DNA of 64,000 bases, taken from positions 124,001 to 188,000 of the forward strand of contig JAUIRK010000057.1 of the NCBI GenBank assembly GCA_030549495.1, in the 5' to 3' direction. The stretch is from Nectonema munidae. Its lineage: Eukaryota; Nematomorpha; Nectonematoida; Nectonematidae. A program made the translations under genes and the position numbers. The notes under the pieces are model-generated. The model was not told the DNA's origin. It worked only from the letters and a program-made list of their open reading frames with translations, and did not search any database. Shown piece by piece: positions 22,990 through 34,920 of the stretch (its first letter is position 1; the number at the start of each line of letters is the position of its first letter).

Positions 22990-23700
22990 AAAAAAAATAG
23001 AAAAACTTTATTCAAAAATTTGTCTTTTTGACAATCAAGATTCAAAAAAACATTTAAAAGAAATTTACATTTCTTGGGTTTTTCTCATTATTAAAAGCAA
23101 AAATAGTACCTGCATTTACTCTTGCCGTATCTAATAGATAAGAAAAAGCGGCTACTGTCCATTTTTTGTTTTTCTATTTGTGCAATAATTTCTTATTCTC
23201 TGTTCGACTATATCCGTTCCACCCTTGGAAAAATCGTACTGTTTAAAAATTGCAAGTTTACTATTTTCATCGTCTACTGTAATTCCTAAAATGGGGGGGG
23301 GGGGGGGTCTTGAAGTCAAAACTAATTTTTCTTTCCTTTTGATTTAGAAAATACTACATAACTATGAATTGATAAAAATTCTCTATCTATATCCCAGCAA
23401 AACTTATAAGAAAATCCATCTCTATTATCTAAACTTTTTATACTTTGCGGAATACCTTTTCTTCTTGTGTCTATTGTACCGACTATAGTTAATCCTTTTT
23501 ATAGAGCCAATCAGGTATCTCTATAGAGGTATACAAACGGTCAATGGTTAAATTTCGACCTCTCAAAGATAAATATGCAGTGATGATGCCTCTTATAAGT
23601 GTATAAGTTCTATATCATTTTTCTCAATATATACATCGTTACCTTGGCAAAGTTGGATAGTTATTTCTGAAGAAGAGGGAGCCTACTTTATAGAAACTTA
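22990..23700 (-). pseudogene. piggyBac transposase, decayed
   Basis: Minus-strand segments match the piggyBac catalytic domain: GRNLTIDRLYTSIEIPDWLY (second catalytic Asp retained in TIDRLYTS), GLTIVGTIDTRRKGIP, SFKFCWDID-like and SYVVFSKSKGKKISF, then YDFSKGGTDIVEQR (third catalytic Asp retained) and KKWTVAAFSYLLDTARVNAG. The N-terminal third was not found. At least two frame changes break it, one just after DWLYKK and another near a G homopolymer at 23,286-23,301. It is the likely parent enzyme for the TTAA-flanked elements in this window. Confidence 0.85.
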
Positions 23701-24059
23701 CCAAATTTTGCATATCTGTATGCACATATAAATGGAATATTCAAAGTTTGAAAAAATTCGAAAGAGTTATACATAATATTTAAAAAACATGATGTAATCA
23801 TGAAAACTCGAGTTGAAATATAATTCACAGCCTAATTTTCATTCTATAGTCTAAAAATGAAATAAAAAATTTTGAACATAAATCTATGTATCAATTTTAT
23901 AGTATAATGATGAGTATCAAAATTGATATTCGTGCCTCATTGGAAATTTTGATAATGAAAAAATTTTCCAAATAAAATCTAAACTTCAAAGAGAAATAAA
24001 TTCATTTGTGAAACTAAAAATTTGAAAATAGTATTTGGAAAATAGCATGAAAATAAATC

Positions 24060-24720
24060 GTTCAAAAATCAGTACAATATATCTGACCACAAACATACCA
24101 CAATTTTAGTCACAAAAAAAAAGTTTTTATAACTACTTAAATAAAGAGTTAATTTTTTCAGTTTAGCTGTGATATGTGAATCAATTTTTGACAAGTTTGA
24201 TTGATTTTTAAAAAAAATAAACGTGACCATCGCATTCAACATACATGAAAACGGGTGTATATAAATAGAAAATTTTGTATAACCATTTAAACTAAAAGTT
24301 TCTTTTTTTAGTTGAGCTGTCATATATCAATCAATTTTCTGACAGTTGATTTAAAAAAAAATAAACGTGACCATCGTGTTCAGCACATTTGAAAATGGGT
24401 ATATATGTGTAAAAAATTTTGTATACCCATTTAAACTAAAAGTTTCTTTTTTTAGTTGAGCTGTCATATATCAATCAATTTTTTGACAGGTTTGGTTGAT
24501 TTAAAAAAAATAAACGTGACCATCGTGTTCAGCACATTTGAAAATGGGTATATATGTGTAAAAAATTTTGTATACCCATTTAAACTAAAAGTTTCTTTTT
24601 TTAGTTGAGCTGTCATATATCAATCAATTTTTTGACAGGTTTGGTTGATTTTTTTTAAAATAAACGTGACCATCGTGTTCAGCACACTTGAAAATGGGTA
24701 TATATGTGTAAAAAACTTTG
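24060..24720. repeat. Right-arm tandem array (copy A), 144-150 bp units
   Basis: Anchor gttgagctgtca recurs at 24,311, 24,455 and 24,604, with a diverged unit before. Units share tttttgacagg, a run of A, cgtgaccatcgtgttcagca and gaaaatgggtatatatgtg. They are homologous to the 40.0-42.3 kb array. Confidence 0.85.
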
Positions 24721-24851
24721 TATACTCATAACAATTTATACACGGAAAACCCATTCGTTTTGGGTATAAATTACGGGCGTTGTGTGATGCTAAAACAGGG
24801 TTTTGTTACTCCTTTGACGTTTATCAGGGAAAGAACGAAAAATTTATATCA

Positions 24852-25170
24852 AATCTTACATATAGCAAAATATAAACTGATAGGTTGGAGATGAATCATC
24901 GCGGTATACAGGTTGGAGATGAACCATCGTAGTATACAGGTATAATGTATATAGGTAATAACTTATGTAGCATCGTCTCCCCGAATGAGGTATATCAAAT
25001 CTTACATCTAGCAGAATGTGAACAGAAAGTTGAACATTGTCTCCCTAGTTATTTGTACATGGAATAGAAACCATCGTAGTATACAGGTTGGAGATGAATC
25101 ATCGTAGTATACAGGTTGGAGATGAATCATCGTAATATACAGGTTGGAGATATATATATATATATAGTAA
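24852..25170 (+). repeat. Left inverted-repeat arm with 28-bp units
   Basis: Carries five or so iterations of caggttggagatgaatcatc + gtagta, interrupted by a longer block. Pairs with 31,660-32,080 on the opposite strand. Confidence 0.8.
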
Positions 25171-25539
25171 TCATAAATAAAATAACTATAACAGTTTAAT
25201 ATATTTATCTATAATTGAAGAGTTGTTAAAAACATACGTAAAATCGAATATATATATAGAGGACATGCATGTAATACAAGAATAAAATCATCAAAAGGTT
25301 AAAAAGCTAACCCGCTTCTAGAAACACTATACACATCAACAAACTTCAAAATTAAAAGAAGTATCTTAAGAAGTAAATCTTATCAAACAAATAAAATATC
25401 TAAATGAATTGTAAACAGTAAGAAAAAGTGATAATGTACACATATATACAAAAAAAACTAGTAAAACTCTAAACTTAACTTTAATCACTTTAAAAAATTA
25501 AATTAGAATTCAGATTAAAGTGCGAAAAATAATAAAATC

Positions 25540-28440
25540 AGAGAATATAACTTTCTAAAGCGTCATTCTTTAATTTTTTTTTTAATTTTGAAAAAGTATT
25601 ATAAGTTTGGAAAGTATGAATATTATGGTTCCAACAGTGTGTTAATTTCCAAACTATAGACTGTTTGGAGTTTTTTAATCTATAGGAAGGTAAACTCATA
25701 TTCAAAGATGTTCTAAGATTACCTTTTTCTAGTTCAAAATTAAAAGTAATTAACTGCAATAAATTTAAAGGGAACATACCCAGTCATCATTTTAAAACAA
25801 AAAAGTGATAGTTTTAACTCATATATGTCTTCAACTTTAAGTAAACCAAAATTTGAAAAGACACTATCAGTATTAGATATATTTTGCTTATTAAATATCA
25901 GTCTGATCACTTTCTTTTGAAGAACAAAAACATTGTATAGATTAGAGTGTCCCCAATTTAAAAGATTGTAAAAAATATGAGGAAGAAAATATGATTTATA
26001 AAGCTGTATTAAAGTATTTCTATTTAATTTGTTCTTTAATAATCGGAAAATACGTACTAGTGAAGCTAACTTTGAACAAACAAAATTTTTGTGCTCTTTC
26101 CATCTTAAATTACTATCTATAAATAACCCAAGCAATTTAAATTCACGTACAAAATCGAAACCAAAAACAGATAATAATTTATTCCTACAAACAAATTTAT
26201 TGGAGAAAATCATTCCTTTAGACTTGGATTTGTTGACCGACAATGCGTTCATAGAAAACCACATATTTAGGTTATTTATAACGGCAGAATAATTAGCATC
26301 AAATGAAATTTTGTTGGACGAAATTAATAAAGTCACCTCATCAGCATATAAATAAAAATTTATATTACTATTGGAAGTATAAACATTATTAATGAATATT
26401 TTGAAAAGAAGTGGGCCCATCACAGACCCTTGTGAAACTCTACAATTCAAAACAACAAAATTGGACGAACAATTCTTGACTGATACAAACTGTTTTCGGT
26501 TTATCAGATATTCTTTCGCAAGCTTCAATGCCAAGCTATCAAATCCATATGATTTCAATTTTGATAATAATAAGCTATGCCTTATAGAATCAAACGCTTT
26601 AGTCAGATCCAAAAATATAGCAATTGTATCCGACTTATTTTCCAAATTTTCTATAATTTTATTAATTAACAATGAATGTAGATTTTCAGTTGAGCAACTT
26701 TTTCTGAAGGCAAGTTGCTTCTCATAGTAGAGACAATTTTCAACAAAATATCTATCAATTTGTAAAAAAAGAATTCTTTCAAAAATTTTAGATATAGTTG
26801 GAATAAGCGTTATTGGGCGGTAATCTTCGGTAGAGTTTGGAGAGCCTTTTCTTAAAATGGGAACAACTTTACCTATTTTGAAACTTTCAGGATATATCCC
26901 TTTCGAAATACAAGAGTTAAATATAGGATAAAGTGGAACACAGATATAGTTAATGATTGACTTAACAATCTTCATAGAAATGCCATAAAAATCTTCACAT
27001 TCTTTTTCTCTGAAGCTTTGAACTGCTAAGAGTTGATTTCGTTAAATGAAAAGACAGAATTTGTAAAAAACGAAAAATAATTTAAACTCTTTTCATCATC
27101 TTGTTAAAGTGCGAATTTAGCAAATTGATGATTGAAAACTTCAGCTACAGCTCGAGGATCATCTATCAATTTTCCATCATGTTTTGGAGTCAGAACTTTA
27201 TCAATCTTGGGTTTAAAAATAAAATTCACATTTTTACAAAAAGTCTTATTATCATGGGTATTTGAAAATTTGTTAGAATAAAAATTAAATTTCAGTTTTC
27301 TGCACATACTTTTCACTTTATTTCTCACAGTGATGTACTTCCTACTATGTGAATAGAATTGCTGGCCTTTCGATTTTTTACATAATTTATGCAGTTTGTC
27401 CCTTGTTTTAATTAACTCTAGGAGTTCATCTGTGACCCAGGAGCATTTACTATGCTTAAATTTTTTAAACCTGCCATTCATGCTTTTAAAAATAAAACAA
27501 CGGCTAAGAGATAAAGATAATCGTTCTAATATAATAGATGTAAGTAATTCCACATTGTCTGTATGTTCATAAACAATGTCAGTCCAGCATACTTCAGACA
27601 CCAATTTAACAAATTTGTTACTATCAAATACTTTTTTTATAATACTTATATTTTTAATTATATTTTTTATACTTAGTAGCAAAGGATAGTGGTTTGAAAT
27701 TTTGTAATCTAAAACATACGAATCATAGGTATGTGTATTCAGTTTTATAAAAATATTGTCCATAAGAGACTTCGAGTCTTCTCTGGTAAGGCTAGTTATA
27801 GTAGGTAGAAAACCATATGAACTTAATCCAGTGAAAAAACTATTAATATTATTATTCTTTTTTATCAACAGTAAATTCATATTAAAATCCCCAGCAATGA
27901 TATTAATATTACTTTTGTTTAAATTCATAAAGAAATTATTAAATTCATCAATGAACTTTTTCTCTGATTGTTTATTAGGATGTCTGTAAACATTGAACAT
28001 ACAAACAGTAGTTGAGTTGCTTAGTTTTGTTTTTATAGAAGCTAATTCAAACTGATGAACTTCATAATCATTCATAACTACAAAATCCATTGACTCATGT
28101 ACATAAAACCCTAATCCGCCATGTGAATTAATTTTACTTTTTATATGAACAAACTTATAATTATCCATCGGATACAGATTCATATTATAGTTAAACAAAG
28201 TTTCTTGCAGAACTTTTTCTTAACATCAGTTAGAAGAGTTGCAAAGATGGTTACAATAAAAATTTATCTTGGAACAATTTATAGAAAACGATTTACTTTT
28301 ATCTGTACATGTTGAAGAACTATGATCAGCACCACAAAACATGAAAACAGAATTTATATTCTTACAGGTTTCGGAGTCATGATTAAACCCATTACATTTA
28401 AAACATAATTTAACATAACTTCAAAGCAACTCAATAGGAT
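25540..28440 (-). mobile_element. Jockey/CR1-type LINE (minus strand)
   Basis: Reads right to left. At 28,440-28,230 a zinc-knuckle tail of ORF1 (CFKCNGFNHDSETC, then a second knuckle missing its first Cys). The endonuclease frame is 28,198-27,104 with FNVYRHPNKQSEKKF and IIAGDFNMNLL. The reverse transcriptase frame is 26,975-25,740 with DYRPITLIPTISKIFERIL, IFLDLTKAFDSIRH, VSQGSVMGPLLF and FYLYADEVTLL. A frame break separates the endonuclease and RT parts (26,976-27,103). The catalytic YADD reads YADE. Better preserved than the copy at 1.6-4.5 kb and clearly the same family. No poly-A tail was seen; a 3' region of a few hundred bp precedes the left inverted repeat. Confidence 0.92.
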
Positions 28441-30339
28441 GGGCTACACAGTTTATATATACGTATCTATTAGAAAAAAATAGTTTTTTCTATTTTTTTA
28501 AGGTAAAATGTAACATTCTAAATTTATTTGTGAAATATATCTTAGCATCACATAAGCATTTATAATGAAAAAAAGTTTAAAAGTTATGAAATTTATAAGA
28601 AAAATAAATATATCAAATGATTAAAAAAATAAAAAACTAGAATATATATATAAATAATTTTAATTCTATTCGTTTCTCTAAAATATAATGTTCTATTTAT
28701 ATTCTGGAAATATTTATGTATATAAATTATTTTAATATTCTATTAATTTTTAATTAATATCCATTAATATATGTTTTTAAGTCTGATAAAAGGTAACCTT
28801 GAGAAGAAGATAAATTTTGATAACTCTGACTCATTTAAAAATTTAATGTTCCATTTATATTCTTGAACTAAAAAAACAAATAATAAATTAAAATATCAAA
28901 AATAATTTTAATAGAAAAAATGCAAGTTTGTTGATTCATTTGTACTATATAATCGGTAGGACTTTTTACCCAAATACAGCCAAATACACCCAAATATGTT
29001 CTTTATTTACAAATAAGAACTTGAAATTAAAAATAATATTAAATAAATGCTTAAAATAAAAAGATACACAGATATTTAAGTTTGAAAGAGCGCATTACTT
29101 TAGTGTTCATTATATACACACACTTTGCACATTTCATTTTTCTCCAGTGAAAAATTTTCCTAACCAGATTAGTATCAACAGTAATCAATGATCCTTCCGG
29201 ATAGTTTTGATCACCTATAATCATAACAATACTTCAAGTCGACTAAGCCCATTACAGGTTCTCTTCAGATCATTTCACAACAGACTTCATTCTAACTTTA
29301 ACTTCTTCATTTAGTTTTACTCCTATTCTCTTGAAAAAGGACACACTCGTGTTCGAAAATATTTGAAAATTCTTTTTCAATAAATTTTGATTCTTTTTTC
29401 CGTTTTATATACAAAAATAATTTTAGTTATTTTTTATAGTTTGTAAGTTGTTTGATGCGCCACCATACATAAGCCACCTATGTTGGTTTACAGGCAACCG
29501 CACAATATCCGGCAAAATAATTTTAGGTGATTCCACAGAAAAGATATCTTGATTGAAATCGAGATATATATTAAACCGACCATGATTGAATATTTTATCT
29601 AGCATTCTTATCTAGTTAATCTTTAAAATAAATTTAAAAATGTTTTATTCAACGAAAACCATATTTTTTTCCTGTAGATGGCCTAGAGCAGCGATTCTTA
29701 ACCAGGGGTGCAAAATTTTCTTTAGGGTGCTTCAAAAGTATACAACAATTTGTATGGTAGCATAAATATTTTATATGCGATATATATTAAACGTTATCAG
29801 AGGTCTGGCAAGACCTCCGGGGAGACAACTTGTCAGAACTTACCAGCCTTATTATATATTTAAATGTGTAAATCGTAAAAGGCTTAAAAAATATACTTAA
29901 AATAAAAATTTTCAAAAAATATTTTACATACATATTGAAAGCCACATTTCAAAAATTCTACCTAAAAGTTCAAAAAATTTAACTTTGAAATTGTAGTTTT
30001 ATTTCATAAAAACTATATGATTGGTTAAAATGTTTATGTAATATATAATAATAATAATATTAATACTACTACTACTAATACTAATACTACTTTTTGAAAA
30101 TTTTTACTTGTTTGATTTGCAGAAAGAATTAAACTGTTTTTCAATATTTCTCTTTCATGGTATATATATCATTAGAAAGCTTATCGTTTGCTACATACTC
30201 TAGAATAATTATTTTTGTAAAAGTTTTAAAAAATTTTAATAAATGGACTTTACTTCGAAAAATTTGGTCAAAATTTTTGAAAAAATTACGGACCACCTTT
30301 TTATTGAAGCATAATGTGAAGATTTAAAAAAAAATTGAA
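28441..30339. other. Non-coding interior of long-inverted-repeat element
   Basis: Very AT-rich. A 60-codon minus-strand frame at 29,423-29,605 (with PVNQHRWLMYGGASNNLQ) has a composition suggestive of former coding sequence but no family I can name. At about 29,695 the string gcgattcttaaccaggggtg resembles a hAT terminus. Short (ATA/ACT)n-like microsatellites lie at 30,040-30,090. Confidence 0.4.
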
Positions 30340-31030
30340 TGAAAATGGTATCATTGGAAAGGTATACTCTTTGTGGTTAACATAGGCTAGGTTATACAAA
30401 TAAATATATTTTTATTTTTCCAAAATCTGCTTTTATGTGAGGTCAGTCAAGTTTTATCTAGTTTCAAAAAATACCAATAATAATTAACGTTATTAATTTA
30501 TATAATATTTTTTCAATATTTTATATTCAGAAAGGTAAAATATGATTTTTTACATTTTAAAATTTCATAGTTAAAGAAAACTGTCGAAAATTAATATATA
30601 TTTTTTACTTTTTATGGGTCAGTAGTATAGGTCAGTATAATGTTTTTCTAATAAATTTAAAATTATTTTTGAAATGAAAAATGTTGATCGAATGTACAAG
30701 ATTTGAAGATATACTATTTGTGGGTAAAATAGGCTAGGTTTTACAAATAAATATATTTTTATTTTTCCAAAATCCGCTTTTATGTGAGGTCAGTCAACTT
30801 TTATCTAGTTTCAAAAAATACCAATAATTAACGTGATAAGTTTATATATTATTTCTTCAAAATTTTATATTCACAAAGGTAGAATATGGTTTTTAACATT
30901 TTTAAATGTCATAGTTAAATAAAACTGTCGAAAATTAATATTTATTTTTTACTTTTTATGGGTCAGTAGTATAGGTCAGTATAATATTTTTCTAATAAAT
31001 TTTAAATTATTTTTCAAGTAAAAAATGCCG
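30340..31030. repeat. Direct tandem duplication, 347-bp unit x2
   Basis: The anchor ggctaggtt occurs at 30,385 and 30,732, exactly 347 bp apart, with long shared blocks: ttttatgtgaggtcagtcaa, ttatctagtttcaaaaaata and actttttatgggtcagtagt. Units differ at scattered bases. No coding signal. Confidence 0.85.
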
Positions 31031-31659
31031 ATTAGATGTACGAGTTTTGTTCGATAATCGTAGTCTACTTTTATTTAGTTTAGATACAACCTTTCTAATT
31101 TTTAAAGAAGGGCATTCGTTATATTTATACCGACAGTGTGCGAAGAATAAATCACATTATTGATTTATTTTAGAGCATAACTATGCGAAGAAAGATTAAC
31201 ACATGTTGCATTACACGTTTGTGAGCGCAGTGAATTCTTATCTCGCATACGCTTCACCACATCTTTAGCACGCGTGTGTGGTTTATTTTATCGTGCTAGT
31301 GTACGCTTAGTTTATTTGAAGTGTTCCTAGCTTAAATCTTAGTCAAATATTAAAACGCTTATAACTTTCACATTTCTCAACAAAATGCATCATGCGATAT
31401 ACCAAATTAAAGCATTTTTTATGTGCTTTCAGAATACATTACTTATATTATAAGTCCTTAAGAAATACCATTTTACTGTTTATATTTTCCATGGGCTTCA
31501 TACCATTAATTAGCAGATAAGGGATGCATTTTAAACTAAAACAGTAATATATTTGAAGAAATATTTTTGCAGTATAAAGAGTTTAGAAAACTCTTCTCTA
31601 ATATTTAATGATATATTCTCATAACCTGTACGGTTGAACGCGGGTAGACAACTTCCGTG

Positions 31660-32085
31660 TTATCTCCAACTCATATATTACGATGATTCTTCTCCAACCT
31701 GTATTCTACGATGATTCATCTGCAAACTATATACTACAATGATTCATCTCCAACCTGTATACTACGATGATTCATCTCCAACCTATATACTACGATGATT
31801 CATCTTCAACCTGTATACTACAATGGTTTCTATTCCATGTACAAATAACTAGGGAGACAATGTTCAACTTTCTGTTCACATTCTGCTAGATGTAAGATTT
31901 GATATACCTCATTCTGGGAGACGATGCTAGATAAGTTATTACCTATATACATTATACCTGTATACTACGATGGTTCATCTCCAACCTGTATACCGCGATA
32001 ATTCATCTCCGACCTATCAGTTCATATTTTGTTAGATGTAAGATTTGATATACCTCATTTGGGGAGAGAATGCTAGATAAGTTAT
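31660..32085 (-). repeat. Right inverted-repeat arm with 28-bp units
   Basis: Reverse-complement partner of 24,852-25,170, with one or two more 28 bp iterations and a more complete outer end. Similarity by eye is well above 90 percent over the shared part, so the two arms are young or have been homogenised. Confidence 0.8.
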
Positions 32086-32099
32086 TAATTTTTTCACGA

Positions 32100-33320
32100 T
32101 ATTAAATAATATATTTTATCAAATAATCAAAATAAAATTCTGTAATCAAAAAATCGAAAAGTATTCTTTAAAAAATCAAAAAATATCCAACTTTCTCTAG
32201 TAGGTAACTGATGTAGTAGGTAAAATATAAAAATTAAAGGGAGAAAAATTACGAAGACATAAAAATATCAAGAGAGGAAGAATTAAAAGGGTTGCTATAT
32301 ATCTAAGAAATGAATAAAGAAAAGCATGCAGAGTAACCGAATTTAAACAAAGTAAATTTTAATAAAAATAAAATGAATGGCTGCGACATCAAAAAAAACT
32401 TGGGTTGTTAAATCAAACGTTCAATTTTAATTTTAAAATGTCATATATTTTTTTTAAATTTTTTTTATAGTATTAATTTTTTTTAATTAAATTATTATTC
32501 TTTATGTTTCAAATCCAGTTTTTCATAGTTTTAAAGGGCGGAATCAATTAAACTGCAGTTTTTGGTCGAAAAAAATAAGAAAAGTTTAATCCTTTTTTTA
32601 AAATTGTTTTTATATGAATTTCTATCAATTTTTGAATATATATGCACTTAGTGCGTTGTTTTTATTTTTTGGTTTACTTCCGCGCGTGTTTTAATTACAC
32701 CGGTTTGCTTTCTTGTCAAAATAAATAAAAAAATTTTTCCAAAGTATTGCTATTTCTTATACTTATAACTTATTTAAATTAAATTGAAGTACCGCATACA
32801 TTTTATTAGTGTTTTTTACAGGAGGATGTGCTCATTTTATTTGTTTCAAGAGGTGTTACTTTTTGTTATTTTTTAAACTTATTTGATCTAAATTTAGATT
32901 TCGTGTGGGTTTTTATTTACTTTTTCCATACAATCTACGCCAATCACTCATATTTTATGCATATCTAAACAAGAACACAAAAATGACATCTTTTGCAAAG
33001 TAAAAATGTTTGTTATTTTTTAACTTATTCGTTTTATTTCGCATTATTTTACACCCATCTAGTCCTATTATTCAGTGCCATTTTTTTTTATTAAATATTT
33101 TTATTTTTCAAATGCTAAAACATGACTCACTTTCCACTAACAAAACAATAAAATAGTCCCTGTTATTATTGAATTTTGTTTAATGTATTTTCAAACAATT
33201 TATTTAAAATATATGTTTAAGAAAAAATGGTATGAAATATAGGATGATTGTTTTCTTTTATTAATTTGGTTTGCTAACATTTTGCTGCTGAAGATTTTAA
33301 CGTATAAATTTTAAAATTTA
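32100..33320. other. AT-rich intergenic DNA, no feature
   Basis: No open frame with a protein-like composition, no inverted repeat and no RNA gene recognised. Confidence 0.5.
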
Positions 33321-33327
33321 ATTTTAG

Positions 33328-33409
33328 GCGGCAAAGTGTCTGAGTGCAGAGTAATCAATCCATCTGATCATTTAACTTTATATGAACCAGGCCCATTAAT
33401 AATTGAGTA
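33328..33409 (+). CDS. Candidate terminal exon of an unidentified gene
   Basis: A strong acceptor (aaatttaattttag) is followed by 26-27 codons reading GKVSECRVINPSDHLTLYEP then GPLIIE and a TAG stop. The residue mix looks like conserved protein, unlike surrounding AT-rich chance frames. I cannot name the family and found no upstream exon. It may be a real last exon, transposon debris or coincidence. Confidence 0.3.
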
Positions 33410-33454
33410 GAAGTTCAAAATATATTTTAGCTTTTTTTTAAGCATAGTTGTTGC

Positions 33455-34080
33455 AGTACTAGAACTTCTAAATTTGGAAGGACATTTGTATCATTGGTGT
33501 CAATAACTGGTGAAAAGCAATACGGAGAGATAAGCTTTATTACATGCTATAAGTAGTGATCCCTATTTTTCCTTGACCCAATGGGAAAGTCTCAAACAAA
33601 TAAAATCACGCGTAGCTAGTTCATTCATTAAATTGAGATCCTCTTTGCTAGTCGTCTAATTTCTTCTAAAACCGTAACTATTTAAAAATTTCGTTTCAGT
33701 ATTAAATATTTTTTCGTCAGATGCCATATCGTACTCATAATTAAACCTTGATTCATCAAACTGTGGTTCATGAATATATCAATATCTCGAATGTCTTGTC
33801 CTTATGATCATATGAATAATTTATATAGGAGTTCTAGAACAAAGCGTTATTCAGGTCAATATAGACGAAAAAGGAGAAGTGAGAATTTGCTCAATCCAAA
33901 TAGATAAGGGTAAAACAATTGTTAAGTTAAGGATTTCATCATGTATGAGCCATTTCTTTATGAGTTAGAAGGAGTGATGCGATCACAATGACAAACAGGG
34001 TAATTTGAATTTAAAATCCCTATACTAGTTATTAGCTGACAGTTGACTGGAATAACTTTTTTTTTAATTTAAAAATAATA
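33455..34080 (+). repeat. Interspersed repeat C, copy 1
   Basis: Shares ordered blocks with 57,965-58,610: agtactaga, taagtagtgatcc, agtctcaaacaaataaaatc, gcgtagctagttcattcatt, a caaagcgttattcaggt block, and a gtgatgcgatcacaat block. Non-coding, about 600 bp. Class unknown. Confidence 0.7.
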
Positions 34081-34617
34081 AAAAAGTTTTTCCCTCTTTT
34101 TAAAATAAGAAAACACATGGAAGATATCGATTAGGATTTTTTAATACTCTTTTAGTTAAACAAATATCATCGAATATTAAGCATTGCAAACTTTAAACTT
34201 GATAATAGTTTTGCATATAGAGAAAAATATGCGTAGCATAAATAATTGTATTTAAATTATCTCCTTTGTTTTTTCCTATGATGCGGTACGCACACTTTCT
34301 AAAGAGTCCCGCACGTGTTTACTCATTCATACCACTGAATGTTTGTCGTAGAGCTGATCATTTTCAACAAAGGGCAAGCTTTCTAATTTTGATAAATAAA
34401 AATAATTGGAATCGACATTTATTTACACTAAGAAAAAGTCATCTGCTTAAAAAAAACTTTATAGAAGTTTTTAGTGAAGGGAGAAACAATAATAATAGTA
34501 TGATAAGACAATTGAAATAATGCTGAACAATAATATGAAAATAATACTTATAGAAATAATGATAAAATATTGATAATACAAACTATATTTCCAACAATAT
34601 AATAATCAAAATAAATA

Positions 34618-34830
34618 TTAACACAAAATACCAGTAATAATATTTCGGTCACTATGACCTTCTTCAGATATATTATATGACGTAAATGAAAGCGTGGAGT
34701 GTCTTGCTTGCTGAGTGTTAAGAAGGATTATTGGTGCTGATGGCAATACACTTATTCAGATATATTTTTATGTCATATATATCTGAAGAAGGTCATAGTG
34801 ACCGAAATATTATTGCTGGTATTTTGTTAA
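34618..34830. repeat. TTAA-flanked hairpin MITE 90 bp upstream of IWS1
   Basis: About 57 bp inverted arms: TTAACACAAAATACCAG... on the left and ...CTGGTATTTTGTTAA on the right, with a shared inner segment containing ctgaagaaggtcatagtgac followed by cgaaat. TTAA at both ends suggests piggyBac-type insertion. Its right edge is only 90 bp from the IWS1 start codon, so it may lie in the promoter or 5' UTR. The inner segment resembles part of a hammerhead ribozyme core (see findings). Confidence 0.85.
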
Positions 34831-34920
34831 ATAAAAGATTTCTAACTTCTACCGTATATAACCTTATTTTGTTTTTTTAAGAAATTAAAATTGCGTACAA
34901 ACTAAAATAATTTAATTTCT

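Larger units (their letters stand above)
21360..24730 (-). mobile_element. piggyBac element with ~150 bp arrays in both arms (copy A, main part)
   Basis: The left arm (21,365-22,300) repeats the unique block seen at 19.15 and 37.66 kb, then has four units of ~150 bp (aaatcgggcatgctga and relatives). A decayed piggyBac transposase follows on the minus strand. The right arm (24,060-24,720) has 4-5 units of 144-150 bp with gagctgtcatatatcaatca and gaaaatgggtatatatgtgt. Arm and array order match the element at 37.6-42.5 kb. No outer right terminus is visible; the element meets the long-inverted-repeat element near 24,840. Confidence 0.75.
24840..32090. mobile_element. Long terminal-inverted-repeat element, ~7.2 kb, unknown family
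   Basis: Two arms of at least 330 bp, at 24,852-25,170 and 31,660-32,080, are near-identical reverse complements. Each contains tandem ~28 bp units (tacaggttggagatgaatca + tcgtagta) and a larger repeated block (aaatcttacatctagcagaa...). The left arm lacks the outermost ~35 bp present on the right. Between them lie a Jockey/CR1-type LINE, a 347 bp direct duplication and AT-rich DNA. I found no transposase, integrase, capsid or polymerase gene, so the superfamily is undetermined. Confidence 0.65.

Noticed and set aside
24840-32090. Reading the flanking repeats as LTRs of a retroelement
   Set aside because: The repeats are inverted, not direct, and the only reverse transcriptase inside belongs to a LINE with endonuclease and zinc knuckle, not to an LTR element.
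34266-34520. 84-codon frame upstream of IWS1 as a 5' exon
   Set aside because: Not in frame continuity with IWS1, separated by the TTAA MITE, and without family similarity; the IWS1 frame is complete without it.
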